In this document: positions 45,034-54,000 of the stretch, piece by piece
How positions within the stretch are numbered: the stretch's first letter is position 1
Layout of the letters: every line of letters starts with the position of its first letter
Source of the DNA: Mesosutterella multiformis
Lineage (GTDB): Bacteria > Pseudomonadota > Gammaproteobacteria > Burkholderiales > Burkholderiaceae_F
Direction of reading: 5' to 3'
Assembly (NCBI RefSeq): GCF_003402575.1
Contig: NZ_BGZJ01000001.1
Location: 868,001-932,000 of the forward strand
DNA length: 64,000 nucleotides
The notes under the pieces: model-generated
Seen by the model: the letters and a program-made list of their open reading frames with translations, nothing else
Databases searched by the model: none
Told to the model about the DNA's origin: nothing
Made by a program: the position numbers and the translations under genes

Positions 45034-45831
45034 TTACTCGTTCACATCGTACCAGGGATGCTGAGGCACATAGCGTTCAGCCGGGGTTCCAAGTTTCACC
45101 TGGTCAGCGCCGATGCTGTAGTACTTCAGGGCGGTGGCGGCACCGCAGAGGATCATCAGAACTGTGATCACGATCATGGCCTTGCGGAGACCTTCACGTT
45201 CGCCGCTCCAGATGCCCCACTTCACGAGCACGCGGTACAGACCGATCAGGCCGTGCGTTTCAGCGGCAACGAGGAAGATGAAGGTGTAGAGCAGGCCGTC
45301 ATGATAGGCATGCACGCCGGAAAGGTTGGGGCCGATGCCGGACGGATTGGTCAGCATGGAGATCACGTGCGGGAAGACGCAGATCAGCAGCACGACGGCG
45401 GTCACGATCTGGATAGCCCAGAGGGTGGTGTCGGTGTGGTGGATCAGGCGGACATGGTTCTTCATGTCGCGGCACTGATGATAGCTGCTCGGGAAGCGGC
45501 GCAGAGCGCAGAGACCGTGGATGCAGATGAGGAGCGTGATCAGGCCGACAAAGATCACGTGAGCCCATTCATGGGGATGGCCGCCGATAAAGGTGAGGCC
45601 GGAGGTCGCCACCAGGTTCCAGAACAGATCCTTGGAGATCTGGATGGAGCTCGTGAATGCCATGTGGCAGAAAAGGAAAATGGCCAGCAGACCACCGGTC
45701 ACAGACTGGGCGACATCGCACCAGGCCGTCCACTTGGAGCGGCGGGGCATGTCCTTATCGTTGATGGCACCCTTGATGTTTTCATCCAGCGTCGGCGTAT
45801 GGGCGCGGAGGATATTGTCTGGGAGTTGCAT
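45034..45831 (-). CDS. frdC: Fumarate reductase cytochrome b-type subunit, unlinked to frdA/frdB
   Basis: A 265-residue membrane protein with five long hydrophobic segments that resembles the diheme cytochrome b (FrdC) of Wolinella-type fumarate reductases. Histidines suited as heme ligands are in FLFCHMAFTSS, GGHPHEWAHVIF, CIHGLCAL, HTDTTLWAIQ and AAETHGLIGLYRV. It would oxidise menaquinol and feed electrons to FrdB and FrdA on the cytoplasmic side. Those partners are not adjacent: a terminator follows directly and no coding gene precedes it within 250 bases. The ATG at 45831 (MQLPDNIL) is preferred to an upstream TTG because GGAG precedes it. Confidence 0.85.
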   Translation of the reverse strand: MQLPDNILRAHTPTLDENIKGAINDKDMPRRSKWTAWCDVAQSVTGGLLAIFLFCHMAFTSSIQISKDLFWNLVATSGLTFIGGHPHEWAHVIFVGLITLLICIHGLCALRRFPSSYHQCRDMKNHVRLIHHTDTTLWAIQIVTAVVLLICVFPHVISMLTNPSGIGPNLSGVHAYHDGLLYTFIFLVAAETHGLIGLYRVLVKWGIWSGEREGLRKAMIVITVLMILCGAATALKYYSIGADQVKLGTPAERYVPQHPWYDVNE

Positions 45832-46022
45832 GGAACAGGTCTCCAAAATTGCAGTGTGTCGCCGTTTATTGACCGGCGTAAGTATTTTTTCTAGCAGACC
45901 ATACTACTTTTGTCTGATGGCCTACATTGTGCTCTCCGCCACCGGAAGTGAATTTAACCTATATCAATAAATAAGCCCTATTAAGGAAGATAAAAGGTCA
46001 AAAAATAAGGGCTAACCCTTAA

Positions 46023-46048
46023 ATAAAACCTGATTTATCAGGTTTTAT
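46023..46048. terminator. Hairpin after upp flanked by direct repeats
   Basis: ATAAAACCTGA and TCAGGTTTTAT form a perfect 11-bp stem around TTTA. It lies 38 bases after the end of upp (minus strand). Two copies of TAACCCTTAAAT flank it (about 46013-46024 and 46054-46065). The stem is AT-rich, but a similar symmetrical arrangement could also work as a terminator for both strands. Confidence 0.6.
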
Positions 46049-46085
46049 AGAGGTTAACCCTTAAATTTAGCGAAAAACTTAAAGA

Positions 46086-46736
46086 TCAGAGCGTGCCGAA
46101 AATTCTGTCGCCGGCATCGCCAAGGCCCGGAACGATATAGGCATTCTTATCCAGCTTTTCATCCACCGACGCGACATAGAGGTCGATATTCGGGTGAGCC
46201 TTGAAGAAAACTTCAACGCCTTCAGGAGCAGCAACGAGAGCGAGGAACTTGATGTTATCTTCCATGGCGCCGCGCTTCAGAAGCACATTGACAGCGTGCA
46301 CGGAGGAGTTTCCGGTGGCGAGCATCGGATCCACAATGATGCAGCGACGGTTCTTCAGTTCCGGAGGCATACGGACCAGGTACTCGACCGGCTGCTTGTT
46401 TTCGTCGCGGTAGAGACCGATATGGCCGACACGGGCGGAAGGCATCAGAGCGAGGAGACCGTCAGACATGCCGAGGCCGGCGCGGAGCACGGGAACAATC
46501 ACATCCTTCTTGCCGGCGATCACGGGGGCGCGCATCGGAGCGACAGGAGTTTCGATACGGCGGGTCGTGAGGGGGGTGTCGCGGGTGAGCTCATAGCCCA
46601 TCAGCATCGTGATTTCCTTCAGAAGGATACGGAAATCCTTGGTAGAACACGATTTTTCCCGCATAAGGGTGAGCTTATGCTGCACGAGCGGATGATCAAC
46701 AATGTGAAGGTGGGGATAGCGGGGATCGGTTTTCAA
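46086..46736 (-). CDS. upp: Uracil phosphoribosyltransferase
   Basis: A 216-residue enzyme that salvages uracil to UMP with PRPP. It aligns with E. coli Upp throughout: [50 protein letters not shown], the PRPP motif [13 protein letters not shown], and [14 protein letters not shown] at the end. The start is a TTG with GGAG six bases before it; no ATG in the same frame would keep the conserved HPLVQHKL segment. It is monocistronic. Confidence 0.94.
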   Translation of the reverse strand: MKTDPRYPHLHIVDHPLVQHKLTLMREKSCSTKDFRILLKEITMLMGYELTRDTPLTTRRIETPVAPMRAPVIAGKKDVIVPVLRAGLGMSDGLLALMPSARVGHIGLYRDENKQPVEYLVRMPPELKNRRCIIVDPMLATGNSSVHAVNVLLKRGAMEDNIKFLALVAAPEGVEVFFKAHPNIDLYVASVDEKLDKNAYIVPGLGDAGDRIFGTL

Positions 46737-46905
46737 GGGAGACTCCAGATAAAAACGATGATTAACCGGGTAATTTTAATACCATGCATGAATTCGGAAT
46801 CTGCATAAGTTTTCGGCAACAGATGTGGCTTTGCTATAGGATTGAATTATGAGCTGTCTCAAAGCGCGGAATTCGTGAGCAAATCCGCGGTGAAAGGAGA
46901 AAAAA

Positions 46906-47403
46906 ATGACATTTCGATCCATGGGTGTTCTGATCGTTTTCCTGGTGTCGCTGCTGTTCGTCGTGGTCAACTGGGGCCCGATCATGACGCCGATGCCTAT
47001 CAGCTTCATTCTCTTCACCGTCAATGCGCCGCTGGGGCTCTTCCTGATCGTGGGCGGAGCACTGGTTTTCGTGGTTTGTCTCCTCTGGATGCTCTGGAAA
47101 CAGGCGACAACGCTGGTCGACCTGCAGAAGGCAAACCGCGAAGCGAGAACCGCCCGCGCCGCGGCTGAGACCGCTGAAGGCTCCCGGATCGTGAAATTTG
47201 AAGAGGGGCTTGATGAGCGCTTTGTCCGGTTTGAAAAAGATCTGCTTGAAAAGGTGGCCGGTGAGCTGAAGGCGAGCCGTGAGTCAGACGAAGCCGTGAA
47301 GAAGGATCTGCAGCAGACAATCGAGCAGATGAAGCAGAGTCTTGATGCTTCAGTGAAGGCTCTGAAGGAAGTCGAGGAACAGACCAATCAGAGACTGATC
47401 TGA
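46906..47403 (+). CDS. LapA-like two-helix inner-membrane protein
   Basis: A 165-residue protein with two membrane helices (about residues 5-24 and 40-65) joined by a short loop, as in the LapA/YciS (DUF1049) family, then a cytoplasmic tail of about 100 residues rich in Glu, Lys and Ala with heptad character, predicted to form a coiled coil (ANREARTARAAAETAEGS, then DERFVRFEKDLLEKVAGEL). E. coli LapA works with LapB on lipopolysaccharide synthesis control, but this protein is longer and lies next to neither lapB nor other envelope genes. An AAAGGAG ribosome site precedes the ATG. Confidence 0.72.
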   Translation: MTFRSMGVLIVFLVSLLFVVVNWGPIMTPMPISFILFTVNAPLGLFLIVGGALVFVVCLLWMLWKQATTLVDLQKANREARTARAAAETAEGSRIVKFEEGLDERFVRFEKDLLEKVAGELKASRESDEAVKKDLQQTIEQMKQSLDASVKALKEVEEQTNQRLI

Positions 47404-47425
47404 CACGGTTGGATTCGGAAAACTG

Positions 47426-47463
47426 AAAGCCCCGCAGAATCTTTTGATTCCGCGGGGCTTTTG
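47426..47463. terminator. Bidirectional terminator between the LapA-like gene and fbp
   Basis: AAAGCCCCGC-A-GAATC and GATT-C-CGCGGGGCTTTT form a long stem around CTTTT, with T-runs outside on both strands. It separates two convergent genes. Confidence 0.88.
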
Positions 47464-47489
47464 CTCGTCAGGGAGTGTGGTTTCCGGAA

Positions 47490-48506
47490 TTACTCCGTGA
47501 GACCGGATTCCTGATGCAGACGGGTGATGTAATCCACTTCTTCAGCGGCGCCAAGGAACACGGCGACACGCTGGTGGATCTTCTCAGGCTGAATTTCCAT
47601 GATGCGGCGGAAACCGTTGGTAGCCTTGCCGCCAGCCTGTTCAATCAGGAAAGACATCGGGTTCGCTTCGTACATCAGACGGAGCTTGCCGGGGCGATCC
47701 GGATTCTTATCGTCCTTCGGGTAGGTGAAGAAACCGCCGCGGCACAGAATACGGTGGACTTCGGCCACAAAGCAGGCAATCCAGCGCATGTTGTAGTTCT
47801 TGCCGCGGGGGCCCTTCTTGCCATCAAGCAGTTCGCCGACGTACTGCTGCACGGGCTTCAGCCAGTGACGCTGATTGGAGCAGTTGATAGCGAATTCCGC
47901 TGTTTCGGCGGCGATGCGGATGTTTTCTTTCGTGAGGTAGAAAACACCGGTCGAAGGATCAAGCGTAAAGGCAGAAACACCGTGACCCAGTGTGAAAACG
48001 AGCTGGGTCTGCGTGCCGTAGAGCGCGTAACCAGCGGCAGCCTGGTTGATGCCAGGCTGCATGAAGTCAGCCTCCGTGATGTCGCGCTTCTTGCCGCCCG
48101 GGCAGGGAAGAACCGAGAAAATAGTGCCGATCGGGGCATCGATATCAATGTTGCTCGAGCCATCGAGCGGATCGAAAAGGATCAGGTAGGGACCGACAGC
48201 ATATTCGTCTGAGACGCGGAGGACTTCCGTCATCTCCTCGCTCGCGAGGCCGGAGAGCATGCCGCAGGGCTCATTCGCCGTGCACATGATCTCGTTGCTG
48301 ATCACGTCGAGTTTTTTCTGGTCCTCACCCTGAACGTTTTCCGTTCCGGCCAGACCCAGAACGCCGGCAAGCGCTCCCTGGGAGACTTTCCCGCGGATAT
48401 TCTTCGCCGCGTCAGCGACGGAGAGCAGCAGCGTGGTGAGCTCGTGGGGAACGCTGTTCTCGCGCTCTTCGCGGGCGAGATACTGATGAAGAGTCATCAG
48501 AGCCAT
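47490..48506 (-). CDS. fbp: Class I fructose-1,6-bisphosphatase
   Basis: A 338-residue class I FBPase that hydrolyses fructose 1,6-bisphosphate in gluconeogenesis. It begins [24 protein letters not shown] as in E. coli Fbp. The metal-site motif is [24 protein letters not shown], followed by the [17 protein letters not shown] and [15 protein letters not shown] blocks and the [22 protein letters not shown] signature near residue 270. The start ATG at 48506 has AAGGAG. It converges with the LapA-like gene and lies 43 bases after pepN on the same strand. Its product works against glycolysis together with the Fba encoded at the right edge. Confidence 0.95.
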   Translation of the reverse strand: MALMTLHQYLAREERENSVPHELTTLLLSVADAAKNIRGKVSQGALAGVLGLAGTENVQGEDQKKLDVISNEIMCTANEPCGMLSGLASEEMTEVLRVSDEYAVGPYLILFDPLDGSSNIDIDAPIGTIFSVLPCPGGKKRDITEADFMQPGINQAAAGYALYGTQTQLVFTLGHGVSAFTLDPSTGVFYLTKENIRIAAETAEFAINCSNQRHWLKPVQQYVGELLDGKKGPRGKNYNMRWIACFVAEVHRILCRGGFFTYPKDDKNPDRPGKLRLMYEANPMSFLIEQAGGKATNGFRRIMEIQPEKIHQRVAVFLGAAEEVDYITRLHQESGLTE

Positions 48507-48549
48507 GTTTGAACTACTCCTTAAGTAATCAGTTCTGAAAAAGACGGTA

Positions 48550-51201
48550 TCAATCGGTGAGACCAAGAGACTTGTCGAGGATTTCCTGGACGCCGACCGG
48601 AAGTCCGGGAATGTGCTTCGCTTCGTTAAGAACCCTGTACATCATTTGAGCGCGGTCCGGGGTGTAGCGCTTCCAGTGATCAAGTGTCCGGGCAACACGT
48701 GCAGCGACATACTCGTTGACAGAGCAGAGCTCCCTCAGAATCTGCAGCCAGAACTCGTAGCCTTTGCCGTCTTTGCGGTGGAACTCCGGCTCGTTGTTGC
48801 AGAAGGCAAGAATAAGCGCATAGACGTTATTCGGGTTCTTGATGGAGAACGCTCCGCAGTCCATCAGCTGGCGGACACGGGTAAGCGTGTCGGCTTCGCC
48901 AGGCTGTGTGCCGGCAGAGGCCTGGACCGTAAGCCACTTGTTGATAAGGATCGGGTTGCCCTGCCACTCTTTGGCGGCCTCAACCAGCATGTTGGTCTTT
49001 GCGGGGCTTGCCGAATTCACGACACTGGTGAGAGCGGCAAGCTTATCCGTCAGATTGTTGGCCTTCTCAAACTGGCCGCGAAGCGCGATCAGCGCCTTCG
49101 GATTGCCGCCCGTGATCAGGTAGTCATAGGCCAGGTTCTTCAGCGAACGGCGGCCGGCGGACTCAGAGTCCGGAGAGTAGTCACCGGGGGTCTCGTAGGA
49201 TTCAGCCAGCTTGAAGAGAAGCGAGGAATAGCGGCGGCCGATCGCGGCCTTCAGCTCAGTACGGGCTTTGCGGATCGCATCCGGATCAATAACCGCGCGG
49301 GGCTCGCCGATGAGGTTTTCGGCGGGAAGCTGCAGCGTGATGGCACGGAAGGCCGGGGTGAGCGTCTCATCGGTCAGGATCTGCTCAAACGAGGAGAGCA
49401 GATTGTGATCGGCTTCAGGCTTTCCGCCCATTTCGATCACATCTGTCATGTCCTCAAGAACGCCGAGCATCAGGCGATTCATGGCATCCCAGCGGTTGAA
49501 CGGATCCGCGTCATTGCGGGCGAGGAACGCCAGTTCATCGCGCGTATAGGCGTAGTCGAGGATCACTGGCGCAGAGAAATCGCGGAGAAGTGAAGGCACC
49601 GGGCGGGATCCGACGTTCACAAACGTCCACTCGTTCTCCTCATCCTTCAGTTCAAGGACACGTGTTGTGCCGAGAGGCGCGGTTTCACCCTCAAGCTGCA
49701 GAGGAATGTCATGCCCTTCGGAATCCACGAGCCCGACTGCGATCGGAATGACAAACGGATGCTTCACAGGCTGCCCCGGCGTGGCAGGAGTGCTCTGGCT
49801 CGCAACAATCGTATAGGTGCTCGCTTCCGGATCCCAGTAGGTCTTTACCTGAACCCGGGGCGTACCGGCCTGGCTGTACCAGAGGAAGAACTGTTTCAGA
49901 TCGCGGCCATTCGCTTCGGCCATGGCGTTGATGAAGTCTTCGCAGGTGGCTGCACGGCCGTCGTTCCGCTCAATGTAGAGAGACAGGCCCTTCTTAAAGC
50001 CCTCTTTCCCGAGCATGGTCTGAAGCATGCGGTAGATTTCCGCACCCTTCTCATACACGGTCATCGTGTAGAAATTGTTGATCTGACGGTAGCTTTCCGG
50101 CCGGATCGGATGAGCCATCGGACCCGCATCTTCAGGGAACTGACGCGAGCGGAGGGCGCGGACATCCATAATGCGCTTGATGACAGCGGACTTACCGAGC
50201 ATATCGCGCGAGAACTCCTGATCGCGGAAGACGGTGAGGCCTTCCTTCAGCGTGAGCTGGAACCAGTCTCTCAGAGTGACCCGGTCGCCCGTCCAGTTAT
50301 GGAAGTATTCGTGACCGACAACGGATTCAATATTGAAGTAATCGAGGTCCGTCGCCATCTTCGGTGTCGCGAGCACATAGCGCGTATTGAAGATGTTCAG
50401 GCCCTTATTCTCCATGGCTCCGAAATTGAAGTCGTCGGTAGCGACAAGCATGAAGCGGTCCAGGTCATACTCGAGTCCCCAGCGGGTTTCATCCCAGTGG
50501 ATGGCTCGCTTGATGCACTCCATTGTGTGCTCAGTCTTATCAGCATTCTGAGGCTCAACCCAGACCTGAAGCAGGCAGTCCTTGCCGTTTGCGAGCTTAT
50601 AGACTTCCTCACGCTTCACCAGCTTTCCGGCGACAAGCGCGAAGAGGTAGCAGGGCTTGAGAGAGGGATCTTCCCAGATGGCGAAGTGCCGTCCGTTATC
50701 CAGATCTCCCTGCTCAATGAGGTTGCCGTTTGAGAGAAGGATCGGATACTGCTCTTTGTCAGCCCGGATTTCAACATGGAATCGGGTCAGCATGTCCGGG
50801 TGATCCGGGAAATAGGTGATCCGGCGGAAGCCTTCCGATTCGCACTGGGACATGAAGTTCCCGTTGGACATATAGATGCCCGAGAGCAGTGTGTTGGCCT
50901 GCGGATGGAACTTGTTATAGATAGTGATCGTGGTCTTCTGGCGGATACCACGGATGATGAGAGCCTCGGGTGTAACCGTATAGCGTTCCGTGGAGAGCGG
51001 GCTGCCGTTCTCAAAAACGGAAGCAAGCTCGAGTTCGCTTCCGTTCAGCACCAGATCGTGGTCTGAATCCGTGAGCGGCTCAATGCGCATCGTGTTGTAA
51101 ACCGTCGTGGTGACGGGGTCCAGATTGAAAACCAAGTTGATGTTTTCCACGCGGAAGGCGGGTTCCTGGTAATCAAGCCGGTTAATGACGGCAGAACTCA
51201 T
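48550..51201 (-). CDS. pepN: Aminopeptidase N (M1 family)
   Basis: An 883-residue zinc aminopeptidase. The exopeptidase motif [12 protein letters not shown] and the zinc motif [21 protein letters not shown] with the third ligand in [13 protein letters not shown] (about residues 260-325) are complete. It has the C-terminal superhelical domain typical of E. coli PepN (870 residues). It trims N-terminal residues from peptides in the cytoplasm and is a main housekeeping aminopeptidase. The start ATG at 51201 has GGAG at nine bases; an ATG five codons upstream is an alternative. pepN and fbp are probably co-transcribed. Confidence 0.96.
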   Translation of the reverse strand: MSSAVINRLDYQEPAFRVENINLVFNLDPVTTTVYNTMRIEPLTDSDHDLVLNGSELELASVFENGSPLSTERYTVTPEALIIRGIRQKTTITIYNKFHPQANTLLSGIYMSNGNFMSQCESEGFRRITYFPDHPDMLTRFHVEIRADKEQYPILLSNGNLIEQGDLDNGRHFAIWEDPSLKPCYLFALVAGKLVKREEVYKLANGKDCLLQVWVEPQNADKTEHTMECIKRAIHWDETRWGLEYDLDRFMLVATDDFNFGAMENKGLNIFNTRYVLATPKMATDLDYFNIESVVGHEYFHNWTGDRVTLRDWFQLTLKEGLTVFRDQEFSRDMLGKSAVIKRIMDVRALRSRQFPEDAGPMAHPIRPESYRQINNFYTMTVYEKGAEIYRMLQTMLGKEGFKKGLSLYIERNDGRAATCEDFINAMAEANGRDLKQFFLWYSQAGTPRVQVKTYWDPEASTYTIVASQSTPATPGQPVKHPFVIPIAVGLVDSEGHDIPLQLEGETAPLGTTRVLELKDEENEWTFVNVGSRPVPSLLRDFSAPVILDYAYTRDELAFLARNDADPFNRWDAMNRLMLGVLEDMTDVIEMGGKPEADHNLLSSFEQILTDETLTPAFRAITLQLPAENLIGEPRAVIDPDAIRKARTELKAAIGRRYSSLLFKLAESYETPGDYSPDSESAGRRSLKNLAYDYLITGGNPKALIALRGQFEKANNLTDKLAALTSVVNSASPAKTNMLVEAAKEWQGNPILINKWLTVQASAGTQPGEADTLTRVRQLMDCGAFSIKNPNNVYALILAFCNNEPEFHRKDGKGYEFWLQILRELCSVNEYVAARVARTLDHWKRYTPDRAQMMYRVLNEAKHIPGLPVGVQEILDKSLGLTD

Positions 51202-51286
51202 ATCAACAAACTCCATCAGAAAAGCCAATGAGCCACATTGTAAATGGGATGCAGACGCTTGAAAGGCCAGTCAGCGCTATAGGCAA

Positions 51287-51322
51287 GAAAAAACCCGACA
51301 GTCAGAAACTGTCGGGTTTTTG
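51287..51322 (-). terminator. Terminator after the NapC-type cytochrome gene
   Basis: AAAACCCGACAGT and ACTGTCGGGTTTT form a 13-bp stem around CAGAA, with an A-run on the left (T-run on the minus strand). It is 20 bases after the gene. Confidence 0.92.
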
Positions 51323-51341
51323 GATCAGTGCTTAGGACTGA

Positions 51342-52049
51342 TTACTGGGCGGCAACAGCGCTGGAGGCGGCAGCATCAGAAGCAGCAGCTTCGGAGGAAG
51401 CGGCGGCGGAGGCAGCGGCCGCGGCGGCGGCTTCAGCAGCAACGCTGGGACGCGGCTTGCCAGCGTTCACGGCGTCAGCGTCAGCCTGGGTGTTGAGGCC
51501 CGTGTAATCATGGCCGGCCGTCTTGTGGCATTCGATGCAGTTGACGGACGTATCCTTCACGAACTCAGCGTGGAAAGCAGCCACATCCGGGTTCTTGTCG
51601 TTCTTCATCTTGGCGAGGTTATGGCAGCCACGGCAGTTGGAGAAGCCGGTGGACTTCATGTATTCCTGAACGTCCTTGCTGAGTTCAGGAGCCATGGCCT
51701 TCTGCTTGTCATAGGTGTTCATGTGACCAGCAACCTGACCAAAGAAGGACTTGGAACCGGAAGTGCCCTTGTGGATCAGCATGCCGATGTACTGGAAGCC
51801 GTTGATCTCGTGGGTGGAACCATACTTCAGGTGGCAGTCAGAGCAGCCGGCGGTCACGCCAGACGGGGTCTTGGCGTGCTGGCCCTGATGATAGGCCGCA
51901 TAGACATAATCCATGGAGTGGCAGAAGGAGCCGCAGAATTCAGTCGAACCGGCCCAGTGAATCACGGAATTGAACACACCGAAAGCGACGAGGCCGATGA
52001 CAGCGCCGACGAGACCGATCAGGATGGCGCCACGTTTGCAGTTTTTCAT
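51342..52049 (-). CDS. NapC/NirT/NrfH-family tetraheme cytochrome c
   Basis: A 235-residue membrane-anchored cytochrome c. One N-terminal helix (about residues 8-30) anchors it, facing the periplasm. Four heme-binding sites are visible: CGSFCHSMD, CSDCH, CRGCH and CIECH. The first has three residues between the cysteines (C-x3-C-H), not two, and is followed by Met as in the NapC family's first heme. These proteins take electrons from quinol and pass them to periplasmic reductases (nitrate, nitrite, TMAO and others); the partner is not adjacent. The C-terminus is a low-complexity Ala/Ser tail of about 35 residues. A perfect TTTGAC/GTCAAA palindrome lies 158 bases upstream. Confidence 0.88.
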   Translation of the reverse strand: MKNCKRGAILIGLVGAVIGLVAFGVFNSVIHWAGSTEFCGSFCHSMDYVYAAYHQGQHAKTPSGVTAGCSDCHLKYGSTHEINGFQYIGMLIHKGTSGSKSFFGQVAGHMNTYDKQKAMAPELSKDVQEYMKSTGFSNCRGCHNLAKMKNDKNPDVAAFHAEFVKDTSVNCIECHKTAGHDYTGLNTQADADAVNAGKPRPSVAAEAAAAAAASAAASSEAAASDAAASSAVAAQ

Positions 52050-52206
52050 AACTCAGTACCCTACTGTGCGTACAGCCTTAGAAGTATCGGGACTCTAAAG
52101 ACTGTCACTTTTGTATTTTTTAGAAAAATAGAACTGAGGCGGACCTCTCCATATCCGGCTCAGGCGCCATAATATGCCGAAGAGTTAGAAAAGGGGGCTG
52201 CAGAGG

Positions 52207-52222
52207 TTTGACTGTGGTCAAA
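52207..52222. promoter_or_regulatory. FNR/CRP-like palindrome upstream of the NapC-type gene
   Basis: TTTGAC-TGTG-GTCAAA is a perfect palindrome with a 4-base centre. It differs from the FNR consensus TTGAT-N4-ATCAA only in the innermost pair, so binding by FNR/ANR or a CRP-family relative is plausible. It lies 158 bases before the cytochrome start and 48 bases beyond the end of modE. Confidence 0.5.
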
Positions 52223-52223
52223 C

Positions 52224-52244
52224 TTCTTAAGAGTCACTTAAGAA
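52224..52244. repeat. CTTAAG inverted repeat
   Basis: TTCTTAAG and CTTAAGAA are exact reverse complements separated by AGTCA; a third ACTTAAGAAC copy lies at about 52261. Either a weak modE terminator (stem AT-rich, little T-run) or an operator near the NapC-type gene. Confidence 0.4.
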
Positions 52245-52269
52245 ACCTAAAGAAACCTCAACTTAAGAA

Positions 52270-53073
52270 CTAGTCCATTCGCGCGATAACAACAGCGTTC
52301 GACGCAACCGTTGCCTGGGCTTCCATACCCGGGGCAAGGTGGTGGTTATGCTTCGCGAACCCGATGACAATGAGTCCGGAAGGCAGTCGGAGCGCCACTT
52401 CGCCGCCTTTTTCGGACCGCGTGCAGCGCACAACACGCCCGGTCAGACGGTTATCCAGATTGGCATCAGGAAAGCTCTTCGCGATTTCAACCGCTGTGGC
52501 CTTCGCCGCGGCAATCATCCGGACACCAGGCTTAAGCCCCAGAAGCTGGGCGCTTTCCGCAGTAACAGACGCCTTAATAATGTTCTCTTCATCAAGCCGA
52601 AGGAAAACACGGACCAGCGCTGAGCCGTGTTTCACGTTTTCCACCACGCAAGGAAGATTGTTTCTCATGCTGGAAAGAATGCCGGATGTGGTGAGGTGGT
52701 TCGCCAGAGGCTGTTCGGCATCAGTAAAGCTCCGGAGCACCTCGCTTCGGGCCTGAGCGATGCGGTCCGCAATCTTCAGAATCTGCTCCCCCGTTACGGT
52801 GAGCGTGGTTCCGCCGCCGCGGTTTCCACCGACCAGCTTCTCGACCAGCTTTCCGCCAGCCAGATTCTCAAGCGTTTCAAGCGCCTGCCAGGCCGCTTTG
52901 TAAGAGACGCCAGACGCACGGGCAGCTTCAGAAATTGAGCCGGTTTCCTTGATTCGGCGGAGGATGTCGATCCGCTTATCGGATAAAGCCGCAAGAGAGC
53001 GGGTGAATTCGATCGGGTCAGCCTTATGGCCAGAGTCAGAAGTAGTGGTCGTTTTTTCCGAATTGTTTTGCAT
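52270..53073 (-). CDS. modE: Molybdate-responsive regulator ModE
   Basis: A 267-residue regulator. The N-terminal half is a winged helix-turn-helix (about residues 30-110): RRIKETGSISEAARASGVSY, then AWQALETLENLAGGKL and TLTVTGEQIL. The C-terminal half has two molybdate-binding Mop/TOBE repeats (about 130-195 and 205-265), with NNLPCVVENVKHGSALVRVF and ALRLPSGLIVIGFAKHNHH. Molybdate-bound ModE represses the transporter genes and may activate molybdoenzyme genes. It is divergent from modA, and the intergenic region holds a ModE-like operator. The ATG at 53073 is preferred to a TTG upstream. Length fits E. coli ModE (262). Confidence 0.94.
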   Translation of the reverse strand: MQNNSEKTTTTSDSGHKADPIEFTRSLAALSDKRIDILRRIKETGSISEAARASGVSYKAAWQALETLENLAGGKLVEKLVGGNRGGGTTLTVTGEQILKIADRIAQARSEVLRSFTDAEQPLANHLTTSGILSSMRNNLPCVVENVKHGSALVRVFLRLDEENIIKASVTAESAQLLGLKPGVRMIAAAKATAVEIAKSFPDANLDNRLTGRVVRCTRSEKGGEVALRLPSGLIVIGFAKHNHHLAPGMEAQATVASNAVVIARMD

Positions 53074-53114
53074 GACAGATGGCAATAAATGAGGGTAAGA
53101 TTCGCTATTCAGAC

Positions 53115-53138
53115 GCGATTATTCTAATTTAGAATAGC
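53115..53138. promoter_or_regulatory. Putative ModE operator between modE and modA
   Basis: A near-palindrome: CGATTATTCTAA followed by TTTAGAATAGCG. ATTCTAA and TTAGAAT are exact reverse complements sharing the central T. It resembles the E. coli ModE site, whose halves are CGnTATAT and its complement. It lies about 63 bases before the modA start and 42 bases before modE, so one site could control both. Confidence 0.65.
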
Positions 53139-53200
53139 GCTGTTGAGTTAGCTGTATTTTATAACTCTATGTTTTATCCACTTCCTAGACAGGTAAGAAT

Positions 53201-53962
53201 ATGAAACTTTCTACTGCTGTTGTCGCCGGCGCTGTTGCCGCCGTCTTTTCCGTCGCTCTTCCGGCCGGAGCTGAAGAAATCCAGGTTGCAGTTGCTGCCA
53301 ACTTCACGGCGCCTGCTCAGGAACTCGCTCCGATTTTCGAGAAGCAGACCGGCAACAAGGTGAAGCTGTCTTTCGGCAGCACCGGTGCTTTCTTCGCTCA
53401 GATCAATAACGGCGCTCCGTTCGACATCCTGCTCGCAGCTGATGATACGACTCCCGCCAAGCTCCTTGCCAACGGCAACGGTGTGAAGGGCTCCGCTTTC
53501 ACCTATGCTCAGGGCAAGCTCGTGTTCTGGTCCGCCGATCCGAAGCTCGTGGATAAGGATGGCAAGGCTGTGAAGGAAATGAAGTTCAATAAGTGCGCTG
53601 TTGCCGACCCGAAGCTCGCTCCGTATGGCGAAGCCGCTTATGAAACCCTGAAGTCCCTGAAGCTCCTCGACAAGTATCAGCCGAAGTTCGTGACCGGTAA
53701 CAACATCGGCAAGACCTTCCAGTTCGTGAAGACCGGCAACGCTGAGGTTGGTTTCGTTGCACTGTCCCAGGTTTACAAGAACGGCAAGATCACGGAAGGC
53801 TCCGGCTGGATTGTTCCGTCCAAGTACTATCAGCCGATCCGTCAGGACGCGGTGCTCCTGAAGCACGGCGAAAAGAGTGCCGCTGCCAAGAGCTTCCTCA
53901 AGTTCCTGCAGTCCGCTGAAGCGAATAAGCTGAAGCAGTCCTACGGCTACGCCACGCACTGA
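53201..53962 (+). CDS. modA: Molybdate ABC transporter substrate-binding protein
   Basis: A 253-residue periplasmic protein that binds molybdate or tungstate. A signal peptide (about residues 1-24, AVVAGAVAAVFSVALPAGA) is followed by EEIQVAVAANFTAPAQEL, the family start, then FGSTGAFFAQINNGAPFDILLAADD, which forms the anion pocket. A further landmark is EVGFVALSQV. Codon use is strongly biased, as for an abundant protein. modB follows after 38 bases, and modC overlaps it. The operon is divergent from modE and probably repressed by it when molybdate is plentiful. Confidence 0.95.
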   Translation: MKLSTAVVAGAVAAVFSVALPAGAEEIQVAVAANFTAPAQELAPIFEKQTGNKVKLSFGSTGAFFAQINNGAPFDILLAADDTTPAKLLANGNGVKGSAFTYAQGKLVFWSADPKLVDKDGKAVKEMKFNKCAVADPKLAPYGEAAYETLKSLKLLDKYQPKFVTGNNIGKTFQFVKTGNAEVGFVALSQVYKNGKITEGSGWIVPSKYYQPIRQDAVLLKHGEKSAAAKSFLKFLQSAEANKLKQSYGYATH

Positions 53963-54000
53963 TAGGGCGAACCGCATTAAACCTCAGGTAGATTCCCAGA

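Noticed and set aside
45955-45968. TTAAC-CTAT-ATCAA as FNR site before frdC
   Set aside because: Only one half-site fits the consensus, so it is too weak to call.
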